Origin: Kineothrix sp. IPX-CK
Lineage (GTDB): Bacteria > Bacillota > Clostridia > Lachnospirales > Lachnospiraceae
Direction: 5' to 3'
DNA: 64,000 bases
NCBI RefSeq assembly: GCF_039134705.1
Contig: NZ_CP146256.1
Span: 992,001 to 1,056,000 of the forward strand
In this document: in pieces, positions 35,009 to 43,373 of the stretch
Numbering within the stretch: the first letter of the stretch is position 1
Layout of the letters: each line of letters opens with the position of its first letter
Made by a program: the position numbers and the translations under genes
Notes under the pieces: generated by a model
Told to the model about the DNA's origin: nothing
The model's input: only the letters and a program-made list of their open reading frames with translations
Database searches by the model: none

Positions 35009-36046
35009 GTGGCGGAGAGTGTGGGCTTAGCGAAGAGAGACGAAGTTACTGAGAAATTAACAATTAAAGATGTGGCGGAAAGTCTTGGTGTCAGCGAGAG
35101 TACCGTATCCAGAGCCATCTCCGGAAAGGGAAGAATCGGTGAGGCTACGAGAAGAAGAGTGTTCGACTACATTGAGGAGCATAATTATATGCCGGGCATT
35201 GGCTCAAATGGACTGATTTCCGGCAGGACCCGCAACATTTGCTGGGTGATGCCCGGAGACTGTAATGTGGTGGAGATTCCCTTTTTTCAACAGTGTATGA
35301 CGGGACTTTTAGAAGTGACGGAGACCTTCGGCTATAATCTCTTGGTTACATCCAGCAGCCAGAACGACATTTCTCATCTGAAGAATCTTGTTGGCAACCG
35401 TAAGGCGGACGGCATCGTGTTGGCGAGGACGAATGTGGATGATTTGGCCATCGATTTCCTTAAAGGAAAGAAAGTTCCCTTTCTTGCGATCGGAAGCTAC
35501 GACGACGAGAATGTTCTGCGCGTGGATCACGACCACAAGGCGGCGTGCAAGGAGTTCACCTCCATGTTGATCCTTAAGGGCTGTGAGAAAATAGGTCTCA
35601 TAGGAGGCAATAAAAGGCTTATTGTCAATCTGAGCCGTTATGCAGGCTACGAGGAGGCGATGGTGCAGGCGGGAAGAAGTGCCGACCAGGGTCTGGTTTA
35701 TATGGACGTAGAGAACTATGTGGCGGCGGAGATCGCGGTAGAAGAACTGCTTCGAAAGAGGGTGGATTGCCTTCTGTGTACGGATGACTCCATCTGTCTC
35801 TATGTGCTTAATAAGCTGAATAAGGAAAATGTCGAAGTTCCTCACAACGTAAAGGTAGGTTCTTTTTATGACAGCAGCCTTTTGGAGAATCGTATACCCG
35901 CAATAAGTTCTATCGATTTCGATGCCTGCGAGCTAGGAAGGAATGCCGGGAAAATATTAATCGATTATATGGAGGGCAAGGAGGTCAATACGAACAATCT
36001 GTTCGGATATGAGATCCGCCTGAAGGAATCGACCAAGGATTATTGA
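35009..36046 (+). CDS. LacI family transcriptional regulator (galactan locus, first copy)
   Basis: About 345 residues. HTH TIKDVAESLGVSESTVSRAI plus hinge helix region GKGRIGEATRRRVFDYI, then a sugar-binding-protein-like effector domain (IPFFQQCMTGLLEVTETFGY, ADGIVLARTNVDD, CLLCTDDSICLYVLNKL). It is a clear paralogue of the regulator at 38208 (shared SRAxSGKGRIGE, PFFQxCMxG, DGxVLARTxVDD). It probably controls uptake and cleavage of galactan oligosaccharides. The start is uncertain: GTG 35009 has no convincing ribosome site. Confidence 0.9.
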   Translation: MAESVGLAKRDEVTEKLTIKDVAESLGVSESTVSRAISGKGRIGEATRRRVFDYIEEHNYMPGIGSNGLISGRTRNICWVMPGDCNVVEIPFFQQCMTGLLEVTETFGYNLLVTSSSQNDISHLKNLVGNRKADGIVLARTNVDDLAIDFLKGKKVPFLAIGSYDDENVLRVDHDHKAACKEFTSMLILKGCEKIGLIGGNKRLIVNLSRYAGYEEAMVQAGRSADQGLVYMDVENYVAAEIAVEELLRKRVDCLLCTDDSICLYVLNKLNKENVEVPHNVKVGSFYDSSLLENRIPAISSIDFDACELGRNAGKILIDYMEGKEVNTNNLFGYEIRLKESTKDY

Positions 36047-36127
36047 AATCTATCATTTTAGATTTGGTGTTTGCGCAGTTGCCTGTTCATGTTAATGGAA
36101 TGATCGAATAACATGAAGAGGTGGAAT

Positions 36128-38188
36128 ATGGTGAAATCTAAACGTGTAAGAAATAAATGGAAGAAGAATCTGTTCTCGACCATACGGTTCAAGCTGGCGG
36201 GTTCTTACTGTTTGTTAATAGGATTTATTATTATAGCAGGGGTGGCGGCGTACACCTCTGCTTCTGGTGCTATAAAAGTGAATTATAAAACATTTACCCT
36301 GCAATCGCTGGACATGCTGGGAGAATATCTGGAATTTGGATTCGATACGGTAAGTGGTGCGGCGGTGGAATATTTGTCGGATACCAATGTGACGGACTAT
36401 CTGACCGGAGGCATGGTAGCGAAGAAGGCAGACCAATCCACTTATTATACAGACAAGAAGTCGGAGATTACCACGAAGGTAACTGCCGACACTTTTTTAC
36501 AGAGTATCTATCTTTTCTCGGATAGTGTTCCCTCCTTATCTACGAATAAGAAATCTACTTTAAATATGTTCTCGGAGTATACGCAGTCCGAGCAGGGAAA
36601 AGCCTTGCTGGAAGACGCCCAGACCTATTACTGGTTCGGCAAGCCTTCTATCATTGACGAAACTTTAAATGTCGACAGCAATAATTATGCGATTCGCATG
36701 GTGAAAGCTTTTTACCGGAAGGAAGCCTTTCTCGCCATGGATATCGATAAGCAGGCGGTCACCGACATCCTGAACAAAATACAGATGGGAGAGAGTTGCA
36801 GAATCGCCTTTGTAACAGGAGATGGAGTAGAGATTTCCGGGAACGGAAGCAGAGAAACGTGTTTTTACGGTACCGATTTCTATGAGCGGGCCAAGGCTGA
36901 GGAGGAAAGCCTGGGAACGATGGAGAACGTGTCTCTTGAGGGAAGGGAATATTTGTTTCTATACCGCAAAGTAGCGGATACCGGGGCAATGGTATGCATG
37001 CTGATTCCCGAGTCGGAGATTACGGGACAGGTGGAGGATATCAAGTATCTGACTTTTTTTGTCATATTGGCATCCGTCCTCATTGCGCTTTTGATAGGCG
37101 GTGGAATCGCAGTGGGAATTAGCCGGGCTATTAAATATTTTATCGATAAGATGGAAATCATTACCAGAGGAGACATTTCTATTCGTCTGCACACGAATCG
37201 GAAGGATGAGTTCGGAACGCTGGCGAAGCATATGAATCACATGCTGGAAAGTATGAACGGGCTGATGGGTCATGTGAAAGCTGTGAGCCTTGAGGCAGCG
37301 CAGTCCGCACAGAATGTTGTAAAGTCCTCGGAGACTATTTCGGAATCTGCAGCTTATATATCGGCCGCCATAGGTCAGATAGAGCAAGGACTGTTCGAAC
37401 AGGCTAGCGATACGAAGAACGGCGTGGAGAAGCTGGAGAGTCTGGCGAAACATATTGGAATTGTAGATACGGAAACTATGGAAATCAGGGAGATCGCCGG
37501 AGAAACGACCTTTGCCATCGGAGACAGCATCGACAGAATGCACATTCTGAGGGAAAAGACAGAGGAAACCTCTGCGATAACCCAAAAAGTCATAGAGTCC
37601 ATCGATGAGCTGAGAGTGAAATCAGGTCTGATAGGCGGCATCGTGGATACCATAGACAGCATTTCGGAAGAAACCACACTGCTGTCCTTAAATGCTGCCA
37701 TCGAGGCGGTCAGAGCAGGTGCGGCGGGAAGGGGTTTTGCCATCGTGGCGGATTCTATCAAGAAGCTGGCAGACCAGTCTTTGACGGCAGCAAGCCAGAT
37801 CAGAAGCATTGTGGATGAGATAAAAGAAGAAACAGTGCGTACGGTAAATGCGGCAAACGATGCGGGTGAGGTCATTAGCTATCAGGAAATTGCGGTAGAG
37901 GATATGCGCGATTCTTTTAATGGTATGAAGGGGCAGGTGGAGGCCCTGGTGAAGAAGGTGGAAGCCATTGTGCTGAGCATCGAAAGGATGCGCACGGAAA
38001 AGGAAGAATCGGTGAATAAGATGGAACACATCTCGGAGGTGACAGCGGAGGCCTTTGAATCGATAACAGCGGCAAATGGAAAGACGAAGAACCAGGTGCA
38101 GATCGTGGAAGAGCTTTCTACGCTTTCAGAAAAAATGCTTTATCAGGTAGAGCAGTTAGAAGCAGCGTTGGGAGAATTTCAAGTGTAA
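36128..38188 (+). CDS. Methyl-accepting chemotaxis protein with atypical signalling tip
   Basis: About 686 residues. TM1 near 22-42, external sensor domain to about 305, TM2 near 308-332 ([20 protein letters not shown]), HAMP ([20 protein letters not shown]), then MA domain. The hairpin tip is changed: [20 protein letters not shown] then [16 protein letters not shown], where the usual is ARAGE and VADEVRxLA. The CheA/CheW contact may be weaker or specialised. ATG 36128 is chosen because GAGGTGG stands before it; ATG 36113 has none. It lies between two paralogous LacI genes in the galactan locus, so a sugar signal is plausible. Confidence 0.9.
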   Translation: MVKSKRVRNKWKKNLFSTIRFKLAGSYCLLIGFIIIAGVAAYTSASGAIKVNYKTFTLQSLDMLGEYLEFGFDTVSGAAVEYLSDTNVTDYLTGGMVAKKADQSTYYTDKKSEITTKVTADTFLQSIYLFSDSVPSLSTNKKSTLNMFSEYTQSEQGKALLEDAQTYYWFGKPSIIDETLNVDSNNYAIRMVKAFYRKEAFLAMDIDKQAVTDILNKIQMGESCRIAFVTGDGVEISGNGSRETCFYGTDFYERAKAEEESLGTMENVSLEGREYLFLYRKVADTGAMVCMLIPESEITGQVEDIKYLTFFVILASVLIALLIGGGIAVGISRAIKYFIDKMEIITRGDISIRLHTNRKDEFGTLAKHMNHMLESMNGLMGHVKAVSLEAAQSAQNVVKSSETISESAAYISAAIGQIEQGLFEQASDTKNGVEKLESLAKHIGIVDTETMEIREIAGETTFAIGDSIDRMHILREKTEETSAITQKVIESIDELRVKSGLIGGIVDTIDSISEETTLLSLNAAIEAVRAGAAGRGFAIVADSIKKLADQSLTAASQIRSIVDEIKEETVRTVNAANDAGEVISYQEIAVEDMRDSFNGMKGQVEALVKKVEAIVLSIERMRTEKEESVNKMEHISEVTAEAFESITAANGKTKNQVQIVEELSTLSEKMLYQVEQLEAALGEFQV

Positions 38189-38207
38189 GGGGTAGGAATG
38201 GAGTGCT

Positions 38208-39206
38208 ATGGACGGTAAGAAAAAGATAAATTATGTAGAAATGGCAAAGAAGCTGGGGGTTTCCAGAACTACCGTCTCCCGCGCCATGTCGGGGAAAGGG
38301 AGAATCGGAGAAGATACGCGAAAGATGATACGGGATTATGCGGTGAATGTCTGCGGCTATTCGGAGCTATCCTCTGAAGAAAAGAAGGGCAGGACAAATA
38401 ATATCGCACTTGTCATCCCCAATAACTGGAGGATCATCGACCTTCCGTTTTTCCAGCGCTGTATGATCGGAATAACAGAAATTGCCATGGTCAATGATTA
38501 TGATACCATTATTGTAATGACTGGGGACAGAGATATCGGAAGCCTGGAGCGAATCGTGAACAGCAGGAAGGTGGACGGCTTTGTACTGGCGAGAACCTAT
38601 GTGGATGATGTGTTCGTGAAATATTTAAAGGGAGTGAACATGCCTTTTGTGACCTTAGGAAGCATTGATGATCCGGAAGTGGTACAGATAGATAACGACC
38701 ACGAGGAGGCTTGCCGGGATATGGTATCCACTATGGTTTTAAAGGGGATGCGCAAAATTGCGATGATTGGAAACAACCGAAGCCATATTGTCACCAATGC
38801 CAGATTCAATGGCTATTGCTCAGGTCTGGAGGACAACCGCATCGGAGTAAATCCCGACTACGTATTCCTGGATGTGCACAATAAGCTGAAAGCGGAGAAA
38901 ATCGTGGACGAAATTATAATGAAAAAAATAGATGGAATCCTATGTATGGACGATACGCTGTGCCGGTGGATTCTTACCAAGCTACGCCGCGAGCACATTC
39001 GGGTACCGGGGCAGATAAAAGTCGCCTCCTGCTACGACAGCGAGGTGCTGGAGGATTATACGCCCTCTGTCACCTCCATCCGATTCGATGCTATCGAACT
39101 CGGCAGTGTTGCCTGCAAGGTTCTGTTAGATTTGATCAACGGGAATAAAGTGGATGTAAGGACGCTGTTAGGTTATGAAATCATCTTCAGGGAATCTACC
39201 AAGTGA
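38208..39206 (+). CDS. LacI family transcriptional regulator (galactan locus, second copy)
   Basis: A 332-residue LacI protein: HTH NYVEMAKKLGVSRTTVSRAM, hinge SGKGRIGEDTRKMIRDYA, and effector domain (LPFFQRCMIGITEIAMVNDY; DGFVLARTYVDDV; DGILCMDDTLCRWILTKL). It begins 19 bp after the chemoreceptor stop with GGAATGGAG as RBS, so it is co-transcribed with it. The promoter of the ABC importer just downstream carries two TTGCGCA-type sites, the likely operators for this protein or its paralogue. Effector is presumably a galactose-containing sugar; inference. Confidence 0.92.
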   Translation: MDGKKKINYVEMAKKLGVSRTTVSRAMSGKGRIGEDTRKMIRDYAVNVCGYSELSSEEKKGRTNNIALVIPNNWRIIDLPFFQRCMIGITEIAMVNDYDTIIVMTGDRDIGSLERIVNSRKVDGFVLARTYVDDVFVKYLKGVNMPFVTLGSIDDPEVVQIDNDHEEACRDMVSTMVLKGMRKIAMIGNNRSHIVTNARFNGYCSGLEDNRIGVNPDYVFLDVHNKLKAEKIVDEIIMKKIDGILCMDDTLCRWILTKLRREHIRVPGQIKVASCYDSEVLEDYTPSVTSIRFDAIELGSVACKVLLDLINGNKVDVRTLLGYEIIFRESTK

Positions 39207-39261
39207 TGGGAAATCGATAGTATGCCATAGTCCCAAAGGTGCGCACGAATGAAAAATAAGG

Positions 39262-39277
39262 TGCGCAAAATTGCGCA
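39262..39277. promoter_or_regulatory. LacI-type operator O1
   Basis: TGCGCAA-AA-TTGCGCA, a perfect inverted repeat with a two-base centre, about 75 bp upstream of the -35 box. Confidence 0.55.
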
Positions 39278-39352
39278 AAAAAGAGTTGAAAAGGATTTGA
39301 AAAATGTGCAAATAGATGAAAAATAAAACGCAACAAAAGTATATTCTGTCAA

Positions 39353-39381
39353 TAGACAACAATGAGAGATTTTAGTATGAT
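39353..39381 (+). promoter_or_regulatory. Promoter of the sugar ABC importer operon
   Basis: TAGACA, 17 bp, TATGAT, about 85 bp before the binding-protein start. Confidence 0.6.
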
Positions 39382-39398
39382 ATTTTCAGAACAAGCAA

Positions 39399-39406
39399 TT
39401 GCGCAA
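39399..39406. promoter_or_regulatory. LacI-type operator O2 (TTGCGCAA)
   Basis: The palindrome TTGCGCAA sits about 18 bp after the -10 box, a repressing position, and shares its half-site with O1. Confidence 0.5.
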
Positions 39407-39465
39407 ACGAGAGCAACGTTCTGAAGAATAATAACAGTTGATACAATCATTTGGGAGGAAAGAGA

Positions 39466-40839
39466 ATGAAGAAAAAATTAGTAAGCACCGTTTTAGCGGC
39501 TGCATTAACGGTTTCCCTATTAGCGGGCTGCGGCGGAGGTGCCGAGACGGCGAGCCAGACCACAGGAACCGATGAAACAACTACGGAAGCAGCTTCTGCT
39601 GCGGAAACATCAGAGGACGAGGCGCAGGCTGATACCGGAGCTGCCGGAGAAGAGAAGCTGACCGTATGGTGCTGGGATCCGGCATTCAACATCAACGCGA
39701 TGAACAAAGCGGCTGAGGTTTATCAAAAAGATCATCCGAACTTCGTACTGGAAGTAGTAGAAACACCCTGGGAGGATGTTCAGACGAAACTGACCACGGC
39801 GGCTACCTCAGGAAACCTCGAAACGCTGCCGGATATCCTCTTAATGCAGGATGCGGCATTCCAGAAGAACGTAATCAGTTATCCCGATGCATTTACAGAT
39901 CTTACGGGCAAGTTGGATTACAGCCAGTTCTCAGCAGGTAAGGTAGGCTTTTCTACGGTAGACGGCAAGAACTACGGTGTACCCTTCGACAACGGTGCGG
40001 TTATCGCTTCTTACAGAACAGATTTGCTGGAGCAGGCAGGGTACACAATTTCCGATTTTGAAAATATCACATGGTCGGATTTCATCGAAAAAGGAAAAGT
40101 TGTTCTTGGGAAAACCGGAAAACCAATGCTCTCCTGTGTAGGCGGTGAATCCGATATCATCGTTATGATGCTTCAGTCCGCAGGCGGCAGCTTCTTCGGA
40201 GACGACGGCTCCGCGCAGTTGGTTGATAACGCCATTTTGGAAGAGGTTATGAGCACCTATGCGGAACTGGTTAAGAGCGGTGTCCTCGTAGAAGTGAACG
40301 ACTGGGATTCCTATATCGGAACCCTTAACAGCGGAGCAGTTGCAGGAACCATGGCCGGATGCTGGATTATGGCTTCTATTCAGGCGGCTGACGATCAGGC
40401 CGGCAACTGGGGAATAACGAACATGCCTAAATTAGATAACGCAACGACAGCTACCAATTATGCAAACCAGGGCGGTTCCAGCTGGGCAATCACATCCAAC
40501 TGCAAAAACATAGATCTTGCGGCTGACTTCATGGGTGCTACCTTCGGCGGAAGCGTGGAATTCTATGAATCCATTTTGAATACAGGTGCAATCGCATGCT
40601 ACTTGCCGGCAGGCGACAGCGATATGTACGGTGCATCCAACGATTTCTTCGGCGGAGAAGCAGTATATGCGAAAATCATCGATTTTGCGGGACAGATTCC
40701 TGCCTGCAACACGGGCGTTTATTTCTATGAAGCACGTGATGCCGTAGCGACAGCAATTACAAATATCGTATCCGGCGCGGATGTTGCCGGTGAGCTTCAG
40801 GTGGCTCAGGATACCGTAAATTTTGCAATGGGACAATAA
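39466..40839 (+). CDS. Sugar ABC transporter substrate-binding lipoprotein
   Basis: A 457-residue family-1 extracellular solute-binding protein. Lipoprotein signal with lipobox LLAGC near residue 19-23, an Ala/Thr/Glu-rich linker to about 60, then the two-lobed binding domain (LTVWCWDPAFNINAMNKAAE; GKNYGVPFDNGAVIASYRTD; SGAVAGTMAGCWIM). It captures an oligosaccharide outside the membrane for the permeases at 41649 and 42526; the linked GH42 and GH53 point to galacto-oligosaccharides. RBS GGGAGG with ATG 39466. No ATPase gene is in the locus, so a shared MsmK/UgpC-type ATPase elsewhere must serve it. Confidence 0.93.
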   Translation: MKKKLVSTVLAAALTVSLLAGCGGGAETASQTTGTDETTTEAASAAETSEDEAQADTGAAGEEKLTVWCWDPAFNINAMNKAAEVYQKDHPNFVLEVVETPWEDVQTKLTTAATSGNLETLPDILLMQDAAFQKNVISYPDAFTDLTGKLDYSQFSAGKVGFSTVDGKNYGVPFDNGAVIASYRTDLLEQAGYTISDFENITWSDFIEKGKVVLGKTGKPMLSCVGGESDIIVMMLQSAGGSFFGDDGSAQLVDNAILEEVMSTYAELVKSGVLVEVNDWDSYIGTLNSGAVAGTMAGCWIMASIQAADDQAGNWGITNMPKLDNATTATNYANQGGSSWAITSNCKNIDLAADFMGATFGGSVEFYESILNTGAIACYLPAGDSDMYGASNDFFGGEAVYAKIIDFAGQIPACNTGVYFYEARDAVATAITNIVSGADVAGELQVAQDTVNFAMGQ

Positions 40840-40852
40840 ACTTAAGAAAGAA

Positions 40853-40878
40853 GGGGAGCGGCCCTCGGGTCGTTCCCT
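40853..40878 (+). promoter_or_regulatory. Stem-loop after the binding-protein gene
   Basis: An 11-bp stem (three G-U pairs) with CTCG loop and no T-run. Such hairpins stabilise the abundant binding-protein message relative to downstream permease genes. Confidence 0.6.
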
Positions 40879-40890
40879 ATCAATTACATT

Positions 40891-41610
40891 ATGGACTATT
40901 TAATGATAATCGCGGCCTTGCTCGCCTTTTTCGTAAAAGGGATAAGCGGCTTTGCGAATACGCTGGTATTCACCACCATAACCGGTTTTGGATACAACAA
41001 TGTGAATATTACCCCGGTAGAGCTTATTTTAGGGTATCCGACCAATCTTGTCATCGCATGGAAGGAAAGGAGGAATACGGATTATAAAATATGGCTTCTT
41101 CCGGCGCTTCTCGTATGCTTGGGAAGCATTCCCGGAATGCTTTTTTTAAAAAGCGGAAATGCGCAGTATATAAAAATATTCTTCGGGATCATCGTTATAG
41201 GCCTCGGAGTGGAGATGTTGTTTCGGGAATATAAAATCAAGCAGAGAAAATCCTCAAAACTGGTGCTCTTCATTATTGGGGCGCTTTCCGGACTGCTTAG
41301 CGGCTTATATGGAGTCGGTGCTCTATTGGCCGCATATATGAGCAGGACAACTAAGGACAGCAGCTCCTTTAGGGGAAATATCTGCGTTGTATTTATCGTT
41401 GAAAATACGTTCCGAATTATTGTATACATAATTTTAGGGATTATTAATAAAGAGATTTTTGTAAAAGCCGTTTTGCTGATTCCTTTTATGGCGCTTGGAC
41501 TGGCAGGAGGAATGCTTAGTTCAAAGTTCATGCCGGAGAAAACAGGAAAGATGTTAGTGATCATTATGCTGATCATTTCCGGAGCGGTATTGGTTATAAA
41601 TAATATTTAA
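40891..41610 (+). CDS. TauE/SafE (TSUP) family membrane transporter
   Basis: A 239-residue protein with seven to eight hydrophobic segments and the TSUP pattern: GISGFANTLVFTTI in the first repeat and SGLLSGLYGVGALLAAYMS in the second. TSUP proteins export sulfite, sulfoacetate or other small organic anions. It is placed inside the ABC operon between binding protein and permeases, on the same strand, with a weak ribosome site (no clear AGGAGG). Its role there is unclear; it might export an acid made from a modified sugar, or be a chance insertion. Confidence 0.85.
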   Translation: MDYLMIIAALLAFFVKGISGFANTLVFTTITGFGYNNVNITPVELILGYPTNLVIAWKERRNTDYKIWLLPALLVCLGSIPGMLFLKSGNAQYIKIFFGIIVIGLGVEMLFREYKIKQRKSSKLVLFIIGALSGLLSGLYGVGALLAAYMSRTTKDSSSFRGNICVVFIVENTFRIIVYIILGIINKEIFVKAVLLIPFMALGLAGGMLSSKFMPEKTGKMLVIIMLIISGAVLVINNI

Positions 41611-41648
41611 ACAGAGGCTGCATAGCTAACGGAGAGAGGAGGAGGCAA

Positions 41649-42533
41649 ATGAAGAAAAAACTGACTTTGGGACAGAAGCACAATCTCACAGGCTGGACAT
41701 TCCTTATGCCTGCGGCGGTACTGATTGTTGCAATGAGTTTCGTGCCGATGGTCCAGGCGCTCATTTTGTCTTTTAAAACCGGCATAGGCAATAACATGAC
41801 CTATACGGGAATAACCAACTACACACGGATGTTTAAGGATGCAGTCTTTATGCAATCCTTAAAAAACAATTTTTTCTATCTTATCATACAAGTACCGATC
41901 ATGCTAATCACGGCACTGGTGCTGGCATCCATGTTAAACAACAAGGATTTAAAATTTAAGGGGTTTTTCCGCACGGCGATTTTCCTTCCCTGTGCGACCT
42001 CGCTGGTGTCCTATGCAATTATATTCCGCTCCCTGTTCGCGGTGGATGGGTTCGTGAATAATGTTCTGATTAACCTCGGAATCTTACATACAGGCTACAA
42101 TTTCCTGGGCCATCCCTTCAGTGCGAAAATTATCATTATCGTAGCTCTCGTATGGAGGTGGACCGGCTATAATATGGTATTTTATCTGGCAGGATTACAG
42201 AATATCGAATATTCAGTATATGAAGCCGCCAAAATAGACGGGGCATCGCCCTTTCAAAGCTTTCGAAAGATTACCGTTCCGCTGTTAAAGCCTACCATTC
42301 TACTGACGGCTATTATGTCAACCAACGGTACCTTGCAGCTTTTCGATGAATCGATGAACTTGACCAATGGAGGACCGGCAAATGCAACCATAACGATGTC
42401 ACACTATATTTACAACATTTCCTTTAAGTATGTTCCTAACTTCGGATATGCGGCGGCGATGTCGTACATGATTTTGATATTGGTAGCAGTACTGGCCTTC
42501 ATACAGATGAAAGTAGGTGATAAGCGTGACTAG
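41649..42533 (+). CDS. Sugar ABC transporter permease, MalF type
   Basis: A 294-residue permease with six membrane segments and the EAA loop YEAAKIDGASPFQSFRKI..PLLKP near residues 190-215, which docks the ATPase. Pairs with the next gene. RBS GAGGAGG. Its last eight bases overlap the start of the second permease, indicating coupled translation. Confidence 0.94.
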   Translation: MKKKLTLGQKHNLTGWTFLMPAAVLIVAMSFVPMVQALILSFKTGIGNNMTYTGITNYTRMFKDAVFMQSLKNNFFYLIIQVPIMLITALVLASMLNNKDLKFKGFFRTAIFLPCATSLVSYAIIFRSLFAVDGFVNNVLINLGILHTGYNFLGHPFSAKIIIIVALVWRWTGYNMVFYLAGLQNIEYSVYEAAKIDGASPFQSFRKITVPLLKPTILLTAIMSTNGTLQLFDESMNLTNGGPANATITMSHYIYNISFKYVPNFGYAAAMSYMILILVAVLAFIQMKVGDKRD

Positions 42534-43335
42534 TAAAGCAAGAATGGCTTTTTCCTATATATTTCTGACAATAGTGTCATTACTGTCTATATTTCCGCTT
42601 TACTGGATGGTAGTGGCTTCCACCAACAAAAGTGTGGACGTAGTTAGAGGAACTTTGATTCCCAGTACTTATTTCATAGAGAATCTGAAAAATCTTTTCG
42701 CTGCTCAGAAGGTAGGAACAGCAATGTTCAATTCCTTCCAATATTCGATCATACTTACGGTTATTTCCCTCATTGTATGCTCTCTTGCCGGCTACGGCTT
42801 CGAAATATACCATGATAAAGGGAAGGATATGGTAATGGCTATTATCCTTTTAGCTATGATGGTTCCCTTTGCGGCGACCATGATTCCGCTGTTCCAGATG
42901 TTTTCGCAGGCGAAGCTTTTGAATACTGCCATAGGCTTTGTTCTGCCCACAATATCCACCCCTTTTTTGATCATGATGTTCAGGCAGAGTGCCAGATCAT
43001 TTCCCCACGATATTATTGAGGCTGCGAGGATCGACGGTTTGAGTGAGATTTCCATATTCTTCCGGATGTTCATACCTACCATGCGCTCCACTTACGCAGC
43101 TGCGATGACGATTACGTTCATGAATGCCTGGAACAATTACCTGTGGCCTAAAGTGATCATGCAGGATAACGACAGCATTACGATGCCCATGTTAGTGGCG
43201 AACTTAAAAGAAGGCTACTTTACGGATTACGGAATGCTTATGCTGGGCGTACTGCTTTGCACGATTCCTACGGTAATCATTTTCTTCATGCTGCAAAAGA
43301 GCTTCGCGGAAGGAATCACCGGAGCGGTGAAGTAA
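42526..43335 (+). CDS. Sugar ABC transporter permease, MalG type
   Basis: A 269-residue permease with six membrane segments: N-terminal FPLYWMVVASTNKS, AAMMVPFAATMIP-like core, and the EAA loop IEAARIDGLSEISIFFRMFI. It forms the translocation path with the MalF-type partner. I prefer GTG 42526, preceded by GGTGA, over GTG 42517. The locus lacks its own ATPase. Confidence 0.93.
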   Translation: MTSKARMAFSYIFLTIVSLLSIFPLYWMVVASTNKSVDVVRGTLIPSTYFIENLKNLFAAQKVGTAMFNSFQYSIILTVISLIVCSLAGYGFEIYHDKGKDMVMAIILLAMMVPFAATMIPLFQMFSQAKLLNTAIGFVLPTISTPFLIMMFRQSARSFPHDIIEAARIDGLSEISIFFRMFIPTMRSTYAAAMTITFMNAWNNYLWPKVIMQDNDSITMPMLVANLKEGYFTDYGMLMLGVLLCTIPTVIIFFMLQKSFAEGITGAVK

Positions 43336-43373
43336 GAAAAGCATAAAAATATGAGAGGAACAAGGTTATAGTA

